64,000 nucleotides of DNA from Microcoleus vaginatus PCC 9802 (GCA_022701275.1 CP031740.1:5779001-5843000), one strand, 5' to 3'; shown: positions 9,499-18,513, numbered from the stretch's first letter. Made by a program: numbers and translations. Notes: generated from the letters alone by a model not told the origin.

Positions 9499-10746
9499 CT
9501 AAAACACAGTGCCGTCACTTTCAATCTGAATTGGTGGCACTCCACCAGCCCTCAATTCGCCCGCAATTTTCCGCCCCGCCGCCCAAGTTCCTCCTTGCAA
9601 AATCTTCACCAGCGGCAATTCTGTCGCACTCAAATGCAGCTTTTCTCGAATAGCTGCGGCAATTTTATCTAAAAGATTCACAGTCAGCGATCGCCATTCT
9701 ACTATAACTTCCGAATCCGGCAAGTAACTCTGCTCAAAAATAACCGAATCTTTTGCCCGCAGCAGCCCGATATCCAAACATAAACCGCCGTTGCGGTACT
9801 CAGGCAATCCCGTTAACTCATCCAATCCGGCGACTTCTAAACCAAGTTCTTGCAGCGGTTCCAACAGCGAATAAGTCAACCACTGCGAGAGTTTGTGAAA
9901 CGGCACGAATTCATCTCCCAGATTTTCTCCTGTTAAAGCCGGATGCCGCCAAACATCGCCTAAATTAACGCCACCAATTGCATATCTTCCCGGCCAAATT
10001 TCCCCAAAACCTGTCAAAACAGCGCTCAACACGACCGCAGCCTTCACAGTGTTGACTCCAGAAACCCGAATGTCGAGCAAGTATTTTGCCAAATTGCCGG
10101 GACGCGGGTTTTCGCTGCCAAATAATAATGGATGCTGACAAATCGCCTTTCCCAAACGCTGCAATAATTCTAATCTTCCTGTTAAACCCACTAGCGGATT
10201 GTCTCGACTTACCTGAAATCCCGCAGCTAAGGTTTCGAGTTTTAATTGAGAAAGTCCGCGAGAATCAGCTTGCCAAGGAAAATCGGGATTGCTAGAAAAA
10301 ACACCTTGACAAAACATCCGCAAGCTGGCTATTGCTAACCCTTCAGAACGGCGGTAAACCTGCCCGGTTTCTGGTTCACAATACTGCCAATCTGCACCAG
10401 CACCGGCATCGAGCAAAACGCTGACAATTACTAAATCAAATTTGATCTTAGCTTGCTCTAGGAGTGAAAATTCTGTTAAAGCTGCATCTAATTCGGCGAG
10501 TCGCGACAAGTTGCCAGCTTCAAAATGTCGCCAGCGACTGTGAAAGGGAATGTTAAAATCGGGATACTGTTGGCGCGTTGTGTCAATTACATAATTTGCT
10601 GCTTTGTCGAGTTGGGATAAATCGACGCGGAAGTAGCGGAGTTTGTCTAGGCGGGCTAAATCAAAAAGCCGATCGCACTTTTGGCGAATAGCAACCGTTG
10701 TTCTCAGATATTCTACAGTCTCAAGTTCAATATTTTTCAACTTCAT
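9499..10746 (-). CDS. urc4: URC4/DUF1688 protein, uracil catabolism
   Basis: 415 residues from the ATG at 10746. DUF1688 proteins include yeast Urc4, needed for use of uracil as a nitrogen source by the URC pathway; the exact reaction is not established. Recognisable family segments are TVEYLRTTVAIRQKCDRLF, FNIPFHSRWRHFEAG, LDAGAGADWQYCEPETG, SEGLAIASLRMF, IWPGRYAIGGVNLGDVW and PFHKLSQWLTYSLLEPL. The start overlaps the stop of the cyclase gene as ATGA (10743-10746), so translation is probably coupled; an ATG four codons upstream is less likely. Together with urc1 and upp on the same strand this marks a URC-type pyrimidine breakdown locus. Length fits the family. Confidence 0.88.
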   Translation of the reverse strand: MKLKNIELETVEYLRTTVAIRQKCDRLFDLARLDKLRYFRVDLSQLDKAANYVIDTTRQQYPDFNIPFHSRWRHFEAGNLSRLAELDAALTEFSLLEQAKIKFDLVIVSVLLDAGAGADWQYCEPETGQVYRRSEGLAIASLRMFCQGVFSSNPDFPWQADSRGLSQLKLETLAAGFQVSRDNPLVGLTGRLELLQRLGKAICQHPLLFGSENPRPGNLAKYLLDIRVSGVNTVKAAVVLSAVLTGFGEIWPGRYAIGGVNLGDVWRHPALTGENLGDEFVPFHKLSQWLTYSLLEPLQELGLEVAGLDELTGLPEYRNGGLCLDIGLLRAKDSVIFEQSYLPDSEVIVEWRSLTVNLLDKIAAAIREKLHLSATELPLVKILQGGTWAAGRKIAGELRAGGVPPIQIESDGTVF

Positions 10747-11825
10747 ACCACCAAACAACGGTAAACATCGTTTTCTTGAAAAAAGTCAAACTGACTGTAA
10801 TCTAAAAGATTATCTAAAATCACATTTTTATCTAGTTTGATCAGCTTATATTCCCACTTCGATCCGCTGACTTCGCGTTTTATTTGATCGGAAACTATCA
10901 CCGAGTTTTTTTCGACCCTCGGAGATACTATTTTACTTAAATCTTCCAGTCTGTCGGCTATGTTAATATCTTTTCCGTAAGTGCAAGACCTAAATATATA
11001 TAAATTTCCCTTAGCAACTCCCACGGACAAGCCGCAAGGTATTTGATTGGCGTGAATAAAAAGTTTCCAATTCTCGCACAAACTTTCCATTGCCGCTAAG
11101 GCTGAGTGAGCTTCCGGGAAAGTCAACAAATGCGAATCCCCAACAATACTGCGAATTGTGCCACCGTATTCTTCGCAAATTGTTTTTTCAAAAGTATCAA
11201 AGTTGGTGAGCAAATATTCAACGTCTTTGATAGAATTAGATTCTTGATAAGCTATAAAACCTCTCAAATCTGCTTTAATTATTGCTTGATTCTTGATGAT
11301 TCGCGTTTTATAACTTTGGTCAACTTTGTATACTTTTTCCGGTTCGCTCATCCCTTTCAAAGAAAACTCGTTGACAAAAGACGTTTGCACTTCTGCTTTG
11401 TTGAGCGCCAGCCATGCTGCTTGGGACAAATATATTTCATCCGGCGGAGTTACTGATTCTATGCGCGCTGTTAAATTCACAGTATCGCCAAAGATATCTT
11501 TATCTTGATGCAAGACATCTCCTAATGTAATCGACACGCGAATAGCCAATCGTTCGTCGTTCGCCTTGCTAGATTGTTGCGCTCTCAATTCTTGCTGCAT
11601 TTCTATGGCTGCTACTGCCGCTGCTGTGACGCTGGGAAAAATTATCCAAAATGAATCACCTTCCCCTTTGATCACGCTACCTTCATTTCTGGCGCTAATA
11701 TCTGAAACAAAATTTTTATGCTCGTTTAACAAACTACTCAAGTCCGACTGAGATAATTTTTTGACTCTGGCGGTATATCCGCAAATATCTGTTTTTACGA
11801 TCACACTAGAACGCAAATTAGCCAT
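10743..11825 (-). CDS. Twin-domain class III nucleotide cyclase
   Basis: 360 residues, no membrane segment, two consecutive cyclase homology domains. Domain 1 (about 6-165) has metal Asp in VKTDICGYTARV, the second metal Asp in IKGEGDSFWIIF with the base-selecting Lys two residues before GEGD, and DIFGDTVNLTARIES with the transition-state Asn and Arg. Domain 2 (about 175-345) keeps KADLRGFIAYQ, IVGDSHLLTF and YGKDINIADRLE, but the Lys position reads Ser (RSIVGD). One domain may therefore be catalytic and the other regulatory, or they may form one intramolecular site. Class III enzymes make cAMP or cGMP, and some relatives make cyclic pyrimidine nucleotides; the product cannot be read from the sequence. 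It lies between urc1 and urc4 and overlaps urc4 by ATGA. Confidence 0.87.
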   Translation of the reverse strand: MANLRSSVIVKTDICGYTARVKKLSQSDLSSLLNEHKNFVSDISARNEGSVIKGEGDSFWIIFPSVTAAAVAAIEMQQELRAQQSSKANDERLAIRVSITLGDVLHQDKDIFGDTVNLTARIESVTPPDEIYLSQAAWLALNKAEVQTSFVNEFSLKGMSEPEKVYKVDQSYKTRIIKNQAIIKADLRGFIAYQESNSIKDVEYLLTNFDTFEKTICEEYGGTIRSIVGDSHLLTFPEAHSALAAMESLCENWKLFIHANQIPCGLSVGVAKGNLYIFRSCTYGKDINIADRLEDLSKIVSPRVEKNSVIVSDQIKREVSGSKWEYKLIKLDKNVILDNLLDYSQFDFFQENDVYRCLVV

Positions 11826-11914
11826 AACCTACCCTGACTGATGAAAAACCAGCAATAAATTTTATTTAGCAAAGACGCGATTGTTCGCGTCCCATCGGTC
11901 GCGTCTTTGCCCTC

Positions 11915-13162
11915 TTAATCTCCTAAATCCCGTCCGATCGCTTCTCCAAGAATTGTAGCATCTGGCACCGGGTCTGGCGTGTAGTAGCCGGCGGCTTTTT
12001 TGGCGACAATTTCGACTTGTGCGTCTGCGGGAATCCAATCTTCAGGAATAGGGATGCGATCGACCACCTGAATGCCAGAATTGATAATCGCATTGTATTT
12101 CATATCGCTCATAGAAACTAAACTGTCAATTCGAGAGATACCCAACCAGTGCAGCACGTCTGGCATTAGTTCTTGAAACCGCATATCTTGAACTCCCGCA
12201 ACACATTCAGTGCGCGTAAAATAGGCATCAGCGCGATCGCCGCCTTCCTGCCGTTTTCTGGCATTGTACACCAAAAACTTAGTCACTTCCCCCAAAGCTC
12301 TCCCTTCCTTGCGGAAGTAAACTATTACCCCAGAACCGCCTGCTTGTGCCGTTTGGATGCAAATTTCCATCCCGTGTACCAAATAAGGGCGGCAAGTGCA
12401 GATATCGGAACTGAAGACATCTGAACCGTTGCATTCATCGTGTACCCGTACCGCCAACTGCTTATCCGGGTCAGAAATATTCGCGACATCGCCAATAATA
12501 TAAACCGTAGTTCCGCCAATAGGTGGCAAGAAAACCTGTAAGTCCGGCCGCGTCACTAAATCCGAGAACATTCCGCCTGTTTGCTCAAACAGGACACGGC
12601 GGAGAACGCTTTCTTGAGCCCCAATCCGCCGAGCAATTCCCGGCAAATACCAAACCGGGTCGATCGCAATTTTAGTTACTGCTAAATTGCCACCTGCTTT
12701 GACTATTTTGCCATCAATTTGCACTCGCCCCTTAGCGATGGCATCTTGCAATTCCGGCATATTAATGTGAGCTTTAGTGACAGCAATGGTCGGTCGAATA
12801 TCATATCCCTGCTGGAGAAATGAAGTATAAACTTCGCTGACCAAACCCCCAAAGGGATCGAGAGAAACAATCAAATTGCGATCGCCCCAACTCGGGTGCG
12901 GCCCGATGTGTGCGGCCGGAGAGGTGTTGGTAAAATCGGGGCGGTGATCTGCTTGGAGTGCGCCCGAAGCAACTGCTAGCGCGCGATAAACAGAGTAGGA
13001 ACCCGAATGAGTGCCGATCGCATTCCGGTGAGACGCTTTGGTGAGGCTACCAATCACAGGCCCCCGTTTCAGCGGATCGATTTCTCCCCAGTAAATGGGA
13101 TGAGGTTTTGTGCCGGATCTGTCGGGATGGGATGTTAAAACTATATGCTTTGGTTTTGACAC
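11915..13162 (-). CDS. urc1: URC1, GTP cyclohydrolase II-like enzyme of uracil catabolism
   Basis: 415 residues, longer than RibA. The C-terminal half has the cyclohydrolase II fold: three zinc cysteines C244, C255 and C257 (HDECNGSDVFSSDICTCRP), then VIVYFRKEGRALGEVTKF where RibA has RQEGRGIGL. The ~200-residue N-terminal extension (HPIYWGEIDPLKRGPVIGSL, HIGPHPSWGDRNLIVSLDPFG) is typical of yeast Urc1 and bacterial URC1 homologues and absent from riboflavin enzymes. The replaced GRGIGL motif also argues against a riboflavin role. In the URC pathway Urc1 is thought to act on a uracil-derived ribosylated compound to open the ring. It is followed 89 bases later by the cyclase and urc4 and is divergent from the cytosine deaminase-like gene. 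Confidence 0.87.
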   Translation of the reverse strand: MSKPKHIVLTSHPDRSGTKPHPIYWGEIDPLKRGPVIGSLTKASHRNAIGTHSGSYSVYRALAVASGALQADHRPDFTNTSPAAHIGPHPSWGDRNLIVSLDPFGGLVSEVYTSFLQQGYDIRPTIAVTKAHINMPELQDAIAKGRVQIDGKIVKAGGNLAVTKIAIDPVWYLPGIARRIGAQESVLRRVLFEQTGGMFSDLVTRPDLQVFLPPIGGTTVYIIGDVANISDPDKQLAVRVHDECNGSDVFSSDICTCRPYLVHGMEICIQTAQAGGSGVIVYFRKEGRALGEVTKFLVYNARKRQEGGDRADAYFTRTECVAGVQDMRFQELMPDVLHWLGISRIDSLVSMSDMKYNAIINSGIQVVDRIPIPEDWIPADAQVEIVAKKAAGYYTPDPVPDATILGEAIGRDLGD

Positions 13163-13311
13163 AGTTGTTTTTGGCTTTTGCTATGGATGCTGCTGTTAGT
13201 TGAAAGTGAAATTGCAATTTGAAGCAGTGATTTATGATAGCAACAGGATTAAGGCTCTGGAAGTATCCGGCATAGCCAAACTCGTGACACTGATTTTCGC
13301 GCTATCCTCAA

Positions 13312-13332
13312 AAATATAAAAATTTTATATTT
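13312..13332. promoter_or_regulatory. Perfect AT palindrome between urc1 and the deaminase gene
   Basis: AAATATAAAA and TTTTATATTT around one central A form an exact 10-bp-arm palindrome in the 418-base divergent intergenic region (13163-13580). A candidate operator for a pyrimidine-responsive regulator. The rest of the region has no gene and carries a common GGGCGCAGAGGACGCAGAG repeat at about 13445-13463, also seen at 52160. Confidence 0.4.
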
Positions 13333-13580
13333 GTGCTTCAGTGCTCAGGGCTGCCGTACCAACAACAAAGCTACCTATTTAATCCAAGTTTCTTTAGCGC
13401 TTTTATTTCATTTGTGCATGAGATTTTTTTGAACTAACCACACAGGGCGCAGAGGACGCAGAGCCTCTATAAAAGATAGAAAGAGGAAAAGAGAGATGTT
13501 CACAATTCCTGCAAGGGTTGCTATAGTTACAAATGGTAGCGCTGAATTATCAAGAAAATACATACTAACTCACAAAATTA

Positions 13581-14915
13581 ATGTTGCCAAGTACATCTAA
13601 TTATTGGCTAAAAAATAGTCGCGTACCCGCGTCTCTTCTAGAGATGCAATCGATCGCCCCGTCAGCTTCTACTGTGGCGACAACGGGGACTGAGAACAAT
13701 TTTTGTTTGGTGGATTTGGAAATTGCAGCGGGTAAGATCGCCCAAATTATCCCAGCAGGTACAAAACCTGTATCCTCCTCTGGAGATATCCCAGTTATAG
13801 ATTTGCAGGGCGGCTTAGTTTGGCCTTGCTTTGTGGATATGCACACCCATTTAGACAAAGGTCACATTTGGGAACGATCGCCCAATCCCGATGGAACTTT
13901 TGCCAGCGCGATCGAAGCGGTAGGCGCTGATGCCCAAAAAAACTGGAATGCAGAGGATGTTTACCGGCGGATGCAGTTCGGCCTCAAGTGCAGCTACGCC
14001 CACGGAACCAAGGCCATCCGCACTCACATCGACAGCGCAGGCGAACAGGGAACCGTTAGTTTGGGAGTATTTGAAGCGCTGCAAGCCGAATGGGGCGATC
14101 GGCTGATCTTGCAAGCAGTTTCCCTGGTTTCCCTCGACTATTTCCTGACACCCGCCGGCGAAAAATTAGCCGATCGCATGGCCCAAATTGGCGGCATTCT
14201 CGGCGGCGTCGCCTATATGAACCCCGACTTAGACAAACAACTCGATCGAGTTTTTGCCTTAGCCAAAGAACGAAATTTAAACCTCGACTTCCACACCGAC
14301 GAAAACGACGATCCAGATTCAGTAACATTGCGGGAAGTCGCAAAAACCGCCATCCGCCATGAATTTGGGGGTCAAATAATCTGCGGACACTGCTGTAGTT
14401 TAGCCGTACAACCGTCAGATTTAGTAACAGAAACCCTGGAATTAGTCAAGGAAGCAAATATTGGCATTGTCAGCTTGCCGATGTGCAACCTTTACTTGCA
14501 AGACCGACAATCTCAGCATACACCGCGCTGGCGGGGAGTGACACTGCTGCACGAACTCAAAGCCGCCGGAATTCCCGTTGCAGTTGCTAGCGACAATTGT
14601 CGCGATCCCTTTTACGGATTTGGCGACCATGATGTTTTGGAAGTTTTTAATATGGCAGTCCGCATCGCTCATTTAGATAGGCCTTATGGAGACTGGCCCT
14701 GTGCAGTTACAAAGACTCCAGCCGATTTAATGGGATTGCCGAATTTAGGACGAGTTGCAGTGGGTTTACCTGCTGATTTGATTTTGTTTAAGGCGCGGAA
14801 TTTTAGCGAATTGTTATCTAGATCGCAGGGCGACCGCACAGTTTTGCGGCAGGGCATTAAAATTGATACAACTTTGCCCGATTACCGCGAACTCGATGAT
14901 TTATTAGCAATTTAA
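13581..14915 (+). CDS. codA: Cytosine deaminase-like amidohydrolase
   Basis: 444 residues. A metal-dependent amidohydrolase of the cytosine deaminase group, expected to convert cytosine (or a related pyrimidine or triazine) to uracil and ammonia. Metal ligands and active-site segments are all present: FVDMHTHLDKGHIW (His-x-His), IRTHIDSAGEQG, DFHTDENDDPD, ICGHCCSLA and VASDNCRDPFYGFGDHDV. The start gives MLPSTSNYWLKNSRVPASLL, the usual family N-terminus. Divergent from urc1, so uracil made here could feed the URC genes and upp. Substrate within the amidohydrolase group is not certain from sequence; cytosine is favoured by the gene context. Confidence 0.86.
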   Translation: MLPSTSNYWLKNSRVPASLLEMQSIAPSASTVATTGTENNFCLVDLEIAAGKIAQIIPAGTKPVSSSGDIPVIDLQGGLVWPCFVDMHTHLDKGHIWERSPNPDGTFASAIEAVGADAQKNWNAEDVYRRMQFGLKCSYAHGTKAIRTHIDSAGEQGTVSLGVFEALQAEWGDRLILQAVSLVSLDYFLTPAGEKLADRMAQIGGILGGVAYMNPDLDKQLDRVFALAKERNLNLDFHTDENDDPDSVTLREVAKTAIRHEFGGQIICGHCCSLAVQPSDLVTETLELVKEANIGIVSLPMCNLYLQDRQSQHTPRWRGVTLLHELKAAGIPVAVASDNCRDPFYGFGDHDVLEVFNMAVRIAHLDRPYGDWPCAVTKTPADLMGLPNLGRVAVGLPADLILFKARNFSELLSRSQGDRTVLRQGIKIDTTLPDYRELDDLLAI

Positions 14916-14940
14916 ATCTGACATTTGGCACCAATATCAA

Positions 14941-14961
14941 GAACAGGCAAGATGCCTGTTC
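14941..14961. repeat. Palindromic repeat GAACAGGCA-AGA-TGCCTGTTC
   Basis: A dispersed 9-bp-arm palindrome. Another copy lies at 27629-27649, with the same flank (CCACAA(A/C)AGATGAAT), and related units are inserted in ureC at 48563-48627. Confidence 0.85.
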
Positions 14962-15201
14962 CACAAAAGATGAATTTCCTTTCTACTCGTTACTAGGCAG
15001 AGCCTGGGAACCTGGAAACCAGTTAAACAGGCACTATAAATTATCAACAAACGTCCCTTCTATTTTCTTCCTTCGCGTCCTTCGCGTCTTCGCGGTTCGT
15101 TCAAAAAAATATCTTTCACCAAGCATTTAGCATTGCTATCTTGTCAATTTGCAACTAATTTGATATAAATATAAAAGCTAATTTTAGTGAGGATGTTTTA
15201 A

Positions 15202-15876
15202 GTGAAAGCAGTTATTTTATTGTCGGGAGGGCTGGATTCCTCAACTGTTTTGTATCAAGCCAAAGCCGACGGCTGCGAGTGTTACGCTATTTCCTTTGAC
15301 TACAAGCAAAGACATCGGCGGGAGTTGGAATCAGCAAGGGCGATCGCACTTGCTGCAGGTGTTAAGGCACATCAGATAGTAAACTTTGACTTAACACTGT
15401 GGGGCGGTTCGGCATTGACAGATAATGAGATGGAATTACCGATCGATCGCAATCTTGCAGAAATGTCCCAAAACATCCCAATTACCTACGTTCCTGCTAG
15501 AAATACGATCTTTCTCAGCTTTGCCCTCGCCTACGCAGAAACTCTAGAAGCCGATCGCATTTACATCGGTGTCAACGCTTTAGATTATTCCGGCTATCCC
15601 GACTGCCGCCTCGATTACATCCAAGCTATGCAGGAAGTATTTCGGTTAGGAACAAAGCAGGGCAGAGAAGGAAATGCTATTAATATTATCACACCTTTAA
15701 TCGAACTTAAAAAGACAGAAATTATTCAATTAGGCAACCAATTAGGAGTACCTTGGGAGCAAACTTGGTCTTGCTACGCAGGCGGGGAAAATGCCTGCGG
15801 CGTTTGCGATTCTTGTCGGTTGCGACTGGCGGCTTTTGAGGAATTGGGGCTGAAAGATCCGGTGCCTTATGCTTAA
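15202..15876 (+). CDS. queC: 7-cyano-7-deazaguanine synthase
   Basis: 224 residues. QueC turns 7-carboxy-7-deazaguanine, ATP and ammonia into preQ0, the precursor of queuosine in tRNA. The PP-loop ATP site LLSGGLDSSTVLYQA starts at residue 5. The zinc site near the C-terminus is CYAGGENACGVCDSCRLR, with four cysteines. FVPARNT-type substrate motif is present as YVPARNTIFLSFALAYAE, and YSGYPDCR is intact. The start is a GTG at 15202, chosen because a GAGGA ribosome site lies about 9 bases upstream and the frame then begins directly with the PP-loop strand. It stands alone; no other que gene is in the window. Confidence 0.96.
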   Translation: MKAVILLSGGLDSSTVLYQAKADGCECYAISFDYKQRHRRELESARAIALAAGVKAHQIVNFDLTLWGGSALTDNEMELPIDRNLAEMSQNIPITYVPARNTIFLSFALAYAETLEADRIYIGVNALDYSGYPDCRLDYIQAMQEVFRLGTKQGREGNAINIITPLIELKKTEIIQLGNQLGVPWEQTWSCYAGGENACGVCDSCRLRLAAFEELGLKDPVPYA

Positions 15877-16016
15877 ACAGTATTCCGACTCGGCAGTTGA
15901 AAGCGCTCCTCCATAAACTCTCGTCCCTCTCTAAGAGACTAAAGAATAAACGGGGTTGCTAACTCAGATTTGGTATAAAAAGTTGCGCTATTTTGATCGC
16001 CCTTTTCATCAAAATC

Positions 16017-17495
16017 TTAATGAGACAATTTTGCCACACTACTCAACCCGCTATTCTTTCGCCCTTTCCCCACAATTTCCTCATCGGCTGCTGCAATTTC
16101 ATCTAAAGCTCGATCGCCCGCAGCCTCTTCCAACAAGTGAATTTGAAGTTGCTCCAACCGCGGCCCGGACACAGAAACAACCGTAAGTTCCACATTTTCA
16201 CAGCGCCAAACTTCCCCCACAGCCGGCATTCTTTGCAACTGATAGCTCAGAAAACCTCCGATTGTCTGATATTCGTCAGTTACGGGCAACTCCAAATTCA
16301 ATATTTGATTCACATCATCTAAATTTAACTGCGCTTGCACTAAATAAGTGCGATCGTCCAATACTTGCAAAGCAATTTCTTTGCTGTCGGGTGACTCGGA
16401 GCTGCGACCGATAATTTCGGCTATCAAATCCCGCAATGTCACTAACCCGGAAATGCCACCAAATTCATCGACTACGATCGCAATTTCTTCCGACGAACTC
16501 TGCATCAAAGGCAGCAGTTCCCCCAGCAGCATCATCTCCGGCACAAACCTCACCGAACCCATCCAAGTTACAATTGGCGTGTCGGGAGATAGCAAACCTT
16601 CAGCTAGCGGTTTCGCAAGTTGTTTGAACCCAATAATGCCGATAATGTCGTCTAAAGAATCTCCCGTCACAGGATAGCGGGAATGGTTAGAAATCGCCAT
16701 TTCGTCGAGCAAAGTTTGAAAGGTGGCTGTCTTGGGAAGTGCGACAATGCTAGGCCTCGGCACCATTACTTCTTCTACCCAAACTTCGCCAAATTCAAAC
16801 ACGTTGTTGAGCAATTCTCGCTTTTCTGCTTCCAAGCCGCTGGATTCGCTGGAAGTAGCTATAATTAATTGCAGTTCTTCGGGAGTAACCGGGCGATGCC
16901 TTAGATCGTATTCGATGCCCGCAAACCGCAAAAGCGATCGAGTAGATTGATTGAGAAACGACACAAAGGGCTTGAACAAACGGGCAATCAATAAACTCGG
17001 AGGCCCTAAAGTTCTGGCTAGCTGTTCGGAATACAGCAACGCTACAGATTTGGGAAAGAGTTCGCCCAGTACGATTTGCAGGTAAGCTAGCAACAAAAAA
17101 GTTACTATTGGTATGCTAAAAGAATGGGCGATCGCCGACTTGATGTAAATTGGCAGCGGCAAATAGCCGATCGACATTCGGACTAGCACGGCGATCGTAC
17201 TTTCCCCAATCCAGCCGAGAGCTAAACTAGAAAGAGTGATTCCCAACTGCATTGTCGAGAGCAATCGCTCAATACTTTGCTGCAAAGATTGCACAGTTAA
17301 AGCTGCAACGTCGCCAGCTTCCACTAACTGATTGATGCGCGATCGGCGTACCGTCACCATCGAAAACTCAGCCGCCACAAAAAAAGCATTAATCGCAATC
17401 AGCAACAGCACTGACAGCAACCGCGACAGCACCTCTGTCAAACTCATCGCGGGTAAATCAGATATCTCCTGCACTCTCGCCCCTAAAAGTGACAC
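16017..17495 (-). CDS. CNNM/HlyC-CorC family transporter-like protein
   Basis: 492 residues. Domain order is an N-terminal DUF21/CNNM membrane domain (about 15-200; LLLIAINAFFVAAEFSMVTVRRSR and LGITLSSLALGWIGE), then a CBS pair (about 215-340; VMVPRPSIVALP and GIIGFKQLAKPLAEG) and a C-terminal CorC_HlyC domain (IAIVVDEFGGISGLVTLRDL, then YLVQAQLNLDDVNQIL). Members are linked to Mg2+ or other divalent cation efflux in the plasma membrane, with CBS domains sensing nucleotides. Older 'hemolysin' names are misleading. It is followed on the same strand by nothing close; the 230-residue gene lies 69 bases upstream and could be cotranscribed. Confidence 0.9.
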   Translation of the reverse strand: MSLLGARVQEISDLPAMSLTEVLSRLLSVLLLIAINAFFVAAEFSMVTVRRSRINQLVEAGDVAALTVQSLQQSIERLLSTMQLGITLSSLALGWIGESTIAVLVRMSIGYLPLPIYIKSAIAHSFSIPIVTFLLLAYLQIVLGELFPKSVALLYSEQLARTLGPPSLLIARLFKPFVSFLNQSTRSLLRFAGIEYDLRHRPVTPEELQLIIATSSESSGLEAEKRELLNNVFEFGEVWVEEVMVPRPSIVALPKTATFQTLLDEMAISNHSRYPVTGDSLDDIIGIIGFKQLAKPLAEGLLSPDTPIVTWMGSVRFVPEMMLLGELLPLMQSSSEEIAIVVDEFGGISGLVTLRDLIAEIIGRSSESPDSKEIALQVLDDRTYLVQAQLNLDDVNQILNLELPVTDEYQTIGGFLSYQLQRMPAVGEVWRCENVELTVVSVSGPRLEQLQIHLLEEAAGDRALDEIAAADEEIVGKGRKNSGLSSVAKLSH

Positions 17496-17563
17496 AATGC
17501 TCCCTAAAAAAACTTTCTAGATCAAACCTGAGAATCTGTCTGCAGGTTTGGTCTTCTTTTATT

Positions 17564-18256
17564 TTACTTCGCCACTGGAATGCCAGATATTTGCAACTGA
17601 AGTTTTTGACCTGGATAATCTGTCAGCGTCAGCGAAACTTCTTTAGCATTTTCCAGCAAAGCTGTGGGAATACTCACCGTACCGTAAAACACCTGCCCGT
17701 TGGCGGGCAGTTCCGAGGGCAAATCCTCGGCAGTCGCGCTCAGGGCCCGACCGCGATCGTCAGTAACGTTCAAGAAACTGTAGAGAAACCTCACAGGTTG
17801 GGAGCCTTCATTTTTCATGCTCACGTCTAGCAGCATGGAATTGTTGCGCTGACTGGCCGCGCTCACTTCCAGGGTTATTCCCCCGTCGCGACTGTTCAGG
17901 GGAAACTTGGCGCTGGCATTTTGTGCAGCCGGTTTTTTTGCCGCGGCTGGTTTAGAGCTTGCCTTGTCTGTTTTAGTATTTGCTTGAGCCGTTGTTTTTT
18001 CTGGATCGCGACCTTCTACCCGTGCTTGGACGGTTGTGAGAATGTCTTTTTCTTTCAAAATGCTCACTTGGTCTTTACTAGCCGTCTTTCCAGGCTTGCC
18101 GCTGCCAGCATTGTTGCTGGGACGAACATCGGGTTGAGTCGTTCCTTGCAAGGCTTCGCGACCTATAGTAAATCCCCAAACAGAACTCGTCACGCCTGCT
18201 CCAAACATCAGAGCCAGCAGAATTAGAGTCAGCACTACCGTCGAATTCACTGCCAT
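17564..18256 (-). CDS. Membrane-anchored beta-sandwich protein, unknown function
   Basis: 230 residues. One N-terminal membrane segment (VVLTLILLALMFGAGVTSSVWG, residues 6-27) is followed by a Lys/Ala/Thr-rich linker to about residue 125 and a compact C-terminal domain (ITLEVSAASQRNNSMLLDVSMKNEG, VRFLYSFLNVTDDRGRAL, VFYGTVSIPTALLE). The latter has the alternating hydrophobic pattern of an immunoglobulin-like fold similar to DUF4352-type domains. It is likely exported and tethered, with the fold outside the cytoplasm. No enzyme motif is visible. Its neighbour, the CNNM protein, starts 69 bases downstream on the same strand. Confidence 0.72.
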   Translation of the reverse strand: MAVNSTVVLTLILLALMFGAGVTSSVWGFTIGREALQGTTQPDVRPSNNAGSGKPGKTASKDQVSILKEKDILTTVQARVEGRDPEKTTAQANTKTDKASSKPAAAKKPAAQNASAKFPLNSRDGGITLEVSAASQRNNSMLLDVSMKNEGSQPVRFLYSFLNVTDDRGRALSATAEDLPSELPANGQVFYGTVSIPTALLENAKEVSLTLTDYPGQKLQLQISGIPVAK

Positions 18257-18440
18257 TGCCTATAAGTTTATGCCGAGTCCTAGAAACTGCTTTGTCCGGT
18301 CGATCGGCTCCAGCACATTGGCTAACAGGCGATCGGGACTCAGCAGATCTAAAGATTTTGATTTTTGTTCTCTAGTTCTAGCACGGACTGAGAAATTATG
18401 TTATAATTCATTTTGAGTTAGATCAAAGAAATCGATTTAA

Positions 18441-18513
18441 CGGCAGTTGGCCGAGCGGTTTAGGCAGCGAACTCATAATTCGCCCCAGGCAGGTTCAACT
18501 CCTGCACTGCCGA
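18441..18513 (+). tRNA. tRNA with CAU anticodon, probably tRNA-Ile2
   Basis: Folds as a cloverleaf: acceptor CGGCAGT/ACTGCCG, D stem GCC/GGC, anticodon stem GCGAA/TTCGC with loop CTCATAA, five-base variable loop and T arm GCAGG/CCTGC with TTCAACT. The C1-G72 pair excludes the usual initiator. Loop CTCATAA and the D-arm TGGCCGAGCGGTT resemble plastid trnI-CAU, in which the wobble C becomes lysidine and reads AUA, so Ile2 is preferred over elongator Met. CCA is not encoded. Confidence 0.85.

Noticed and set aside
9246..9545. Glu/Gly/Lys-rich frame over the heptamer repeat
   Set aside because: The composition is a direct product of the DNA repeat, and it overlaps two well-supported genes' ends.
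18441..18513. Initiator tRNA-fMet reading
   Set aside because: It has a C1-G72 pair and lacks the three G-C pairs in the anticodon stem expected of initiators.
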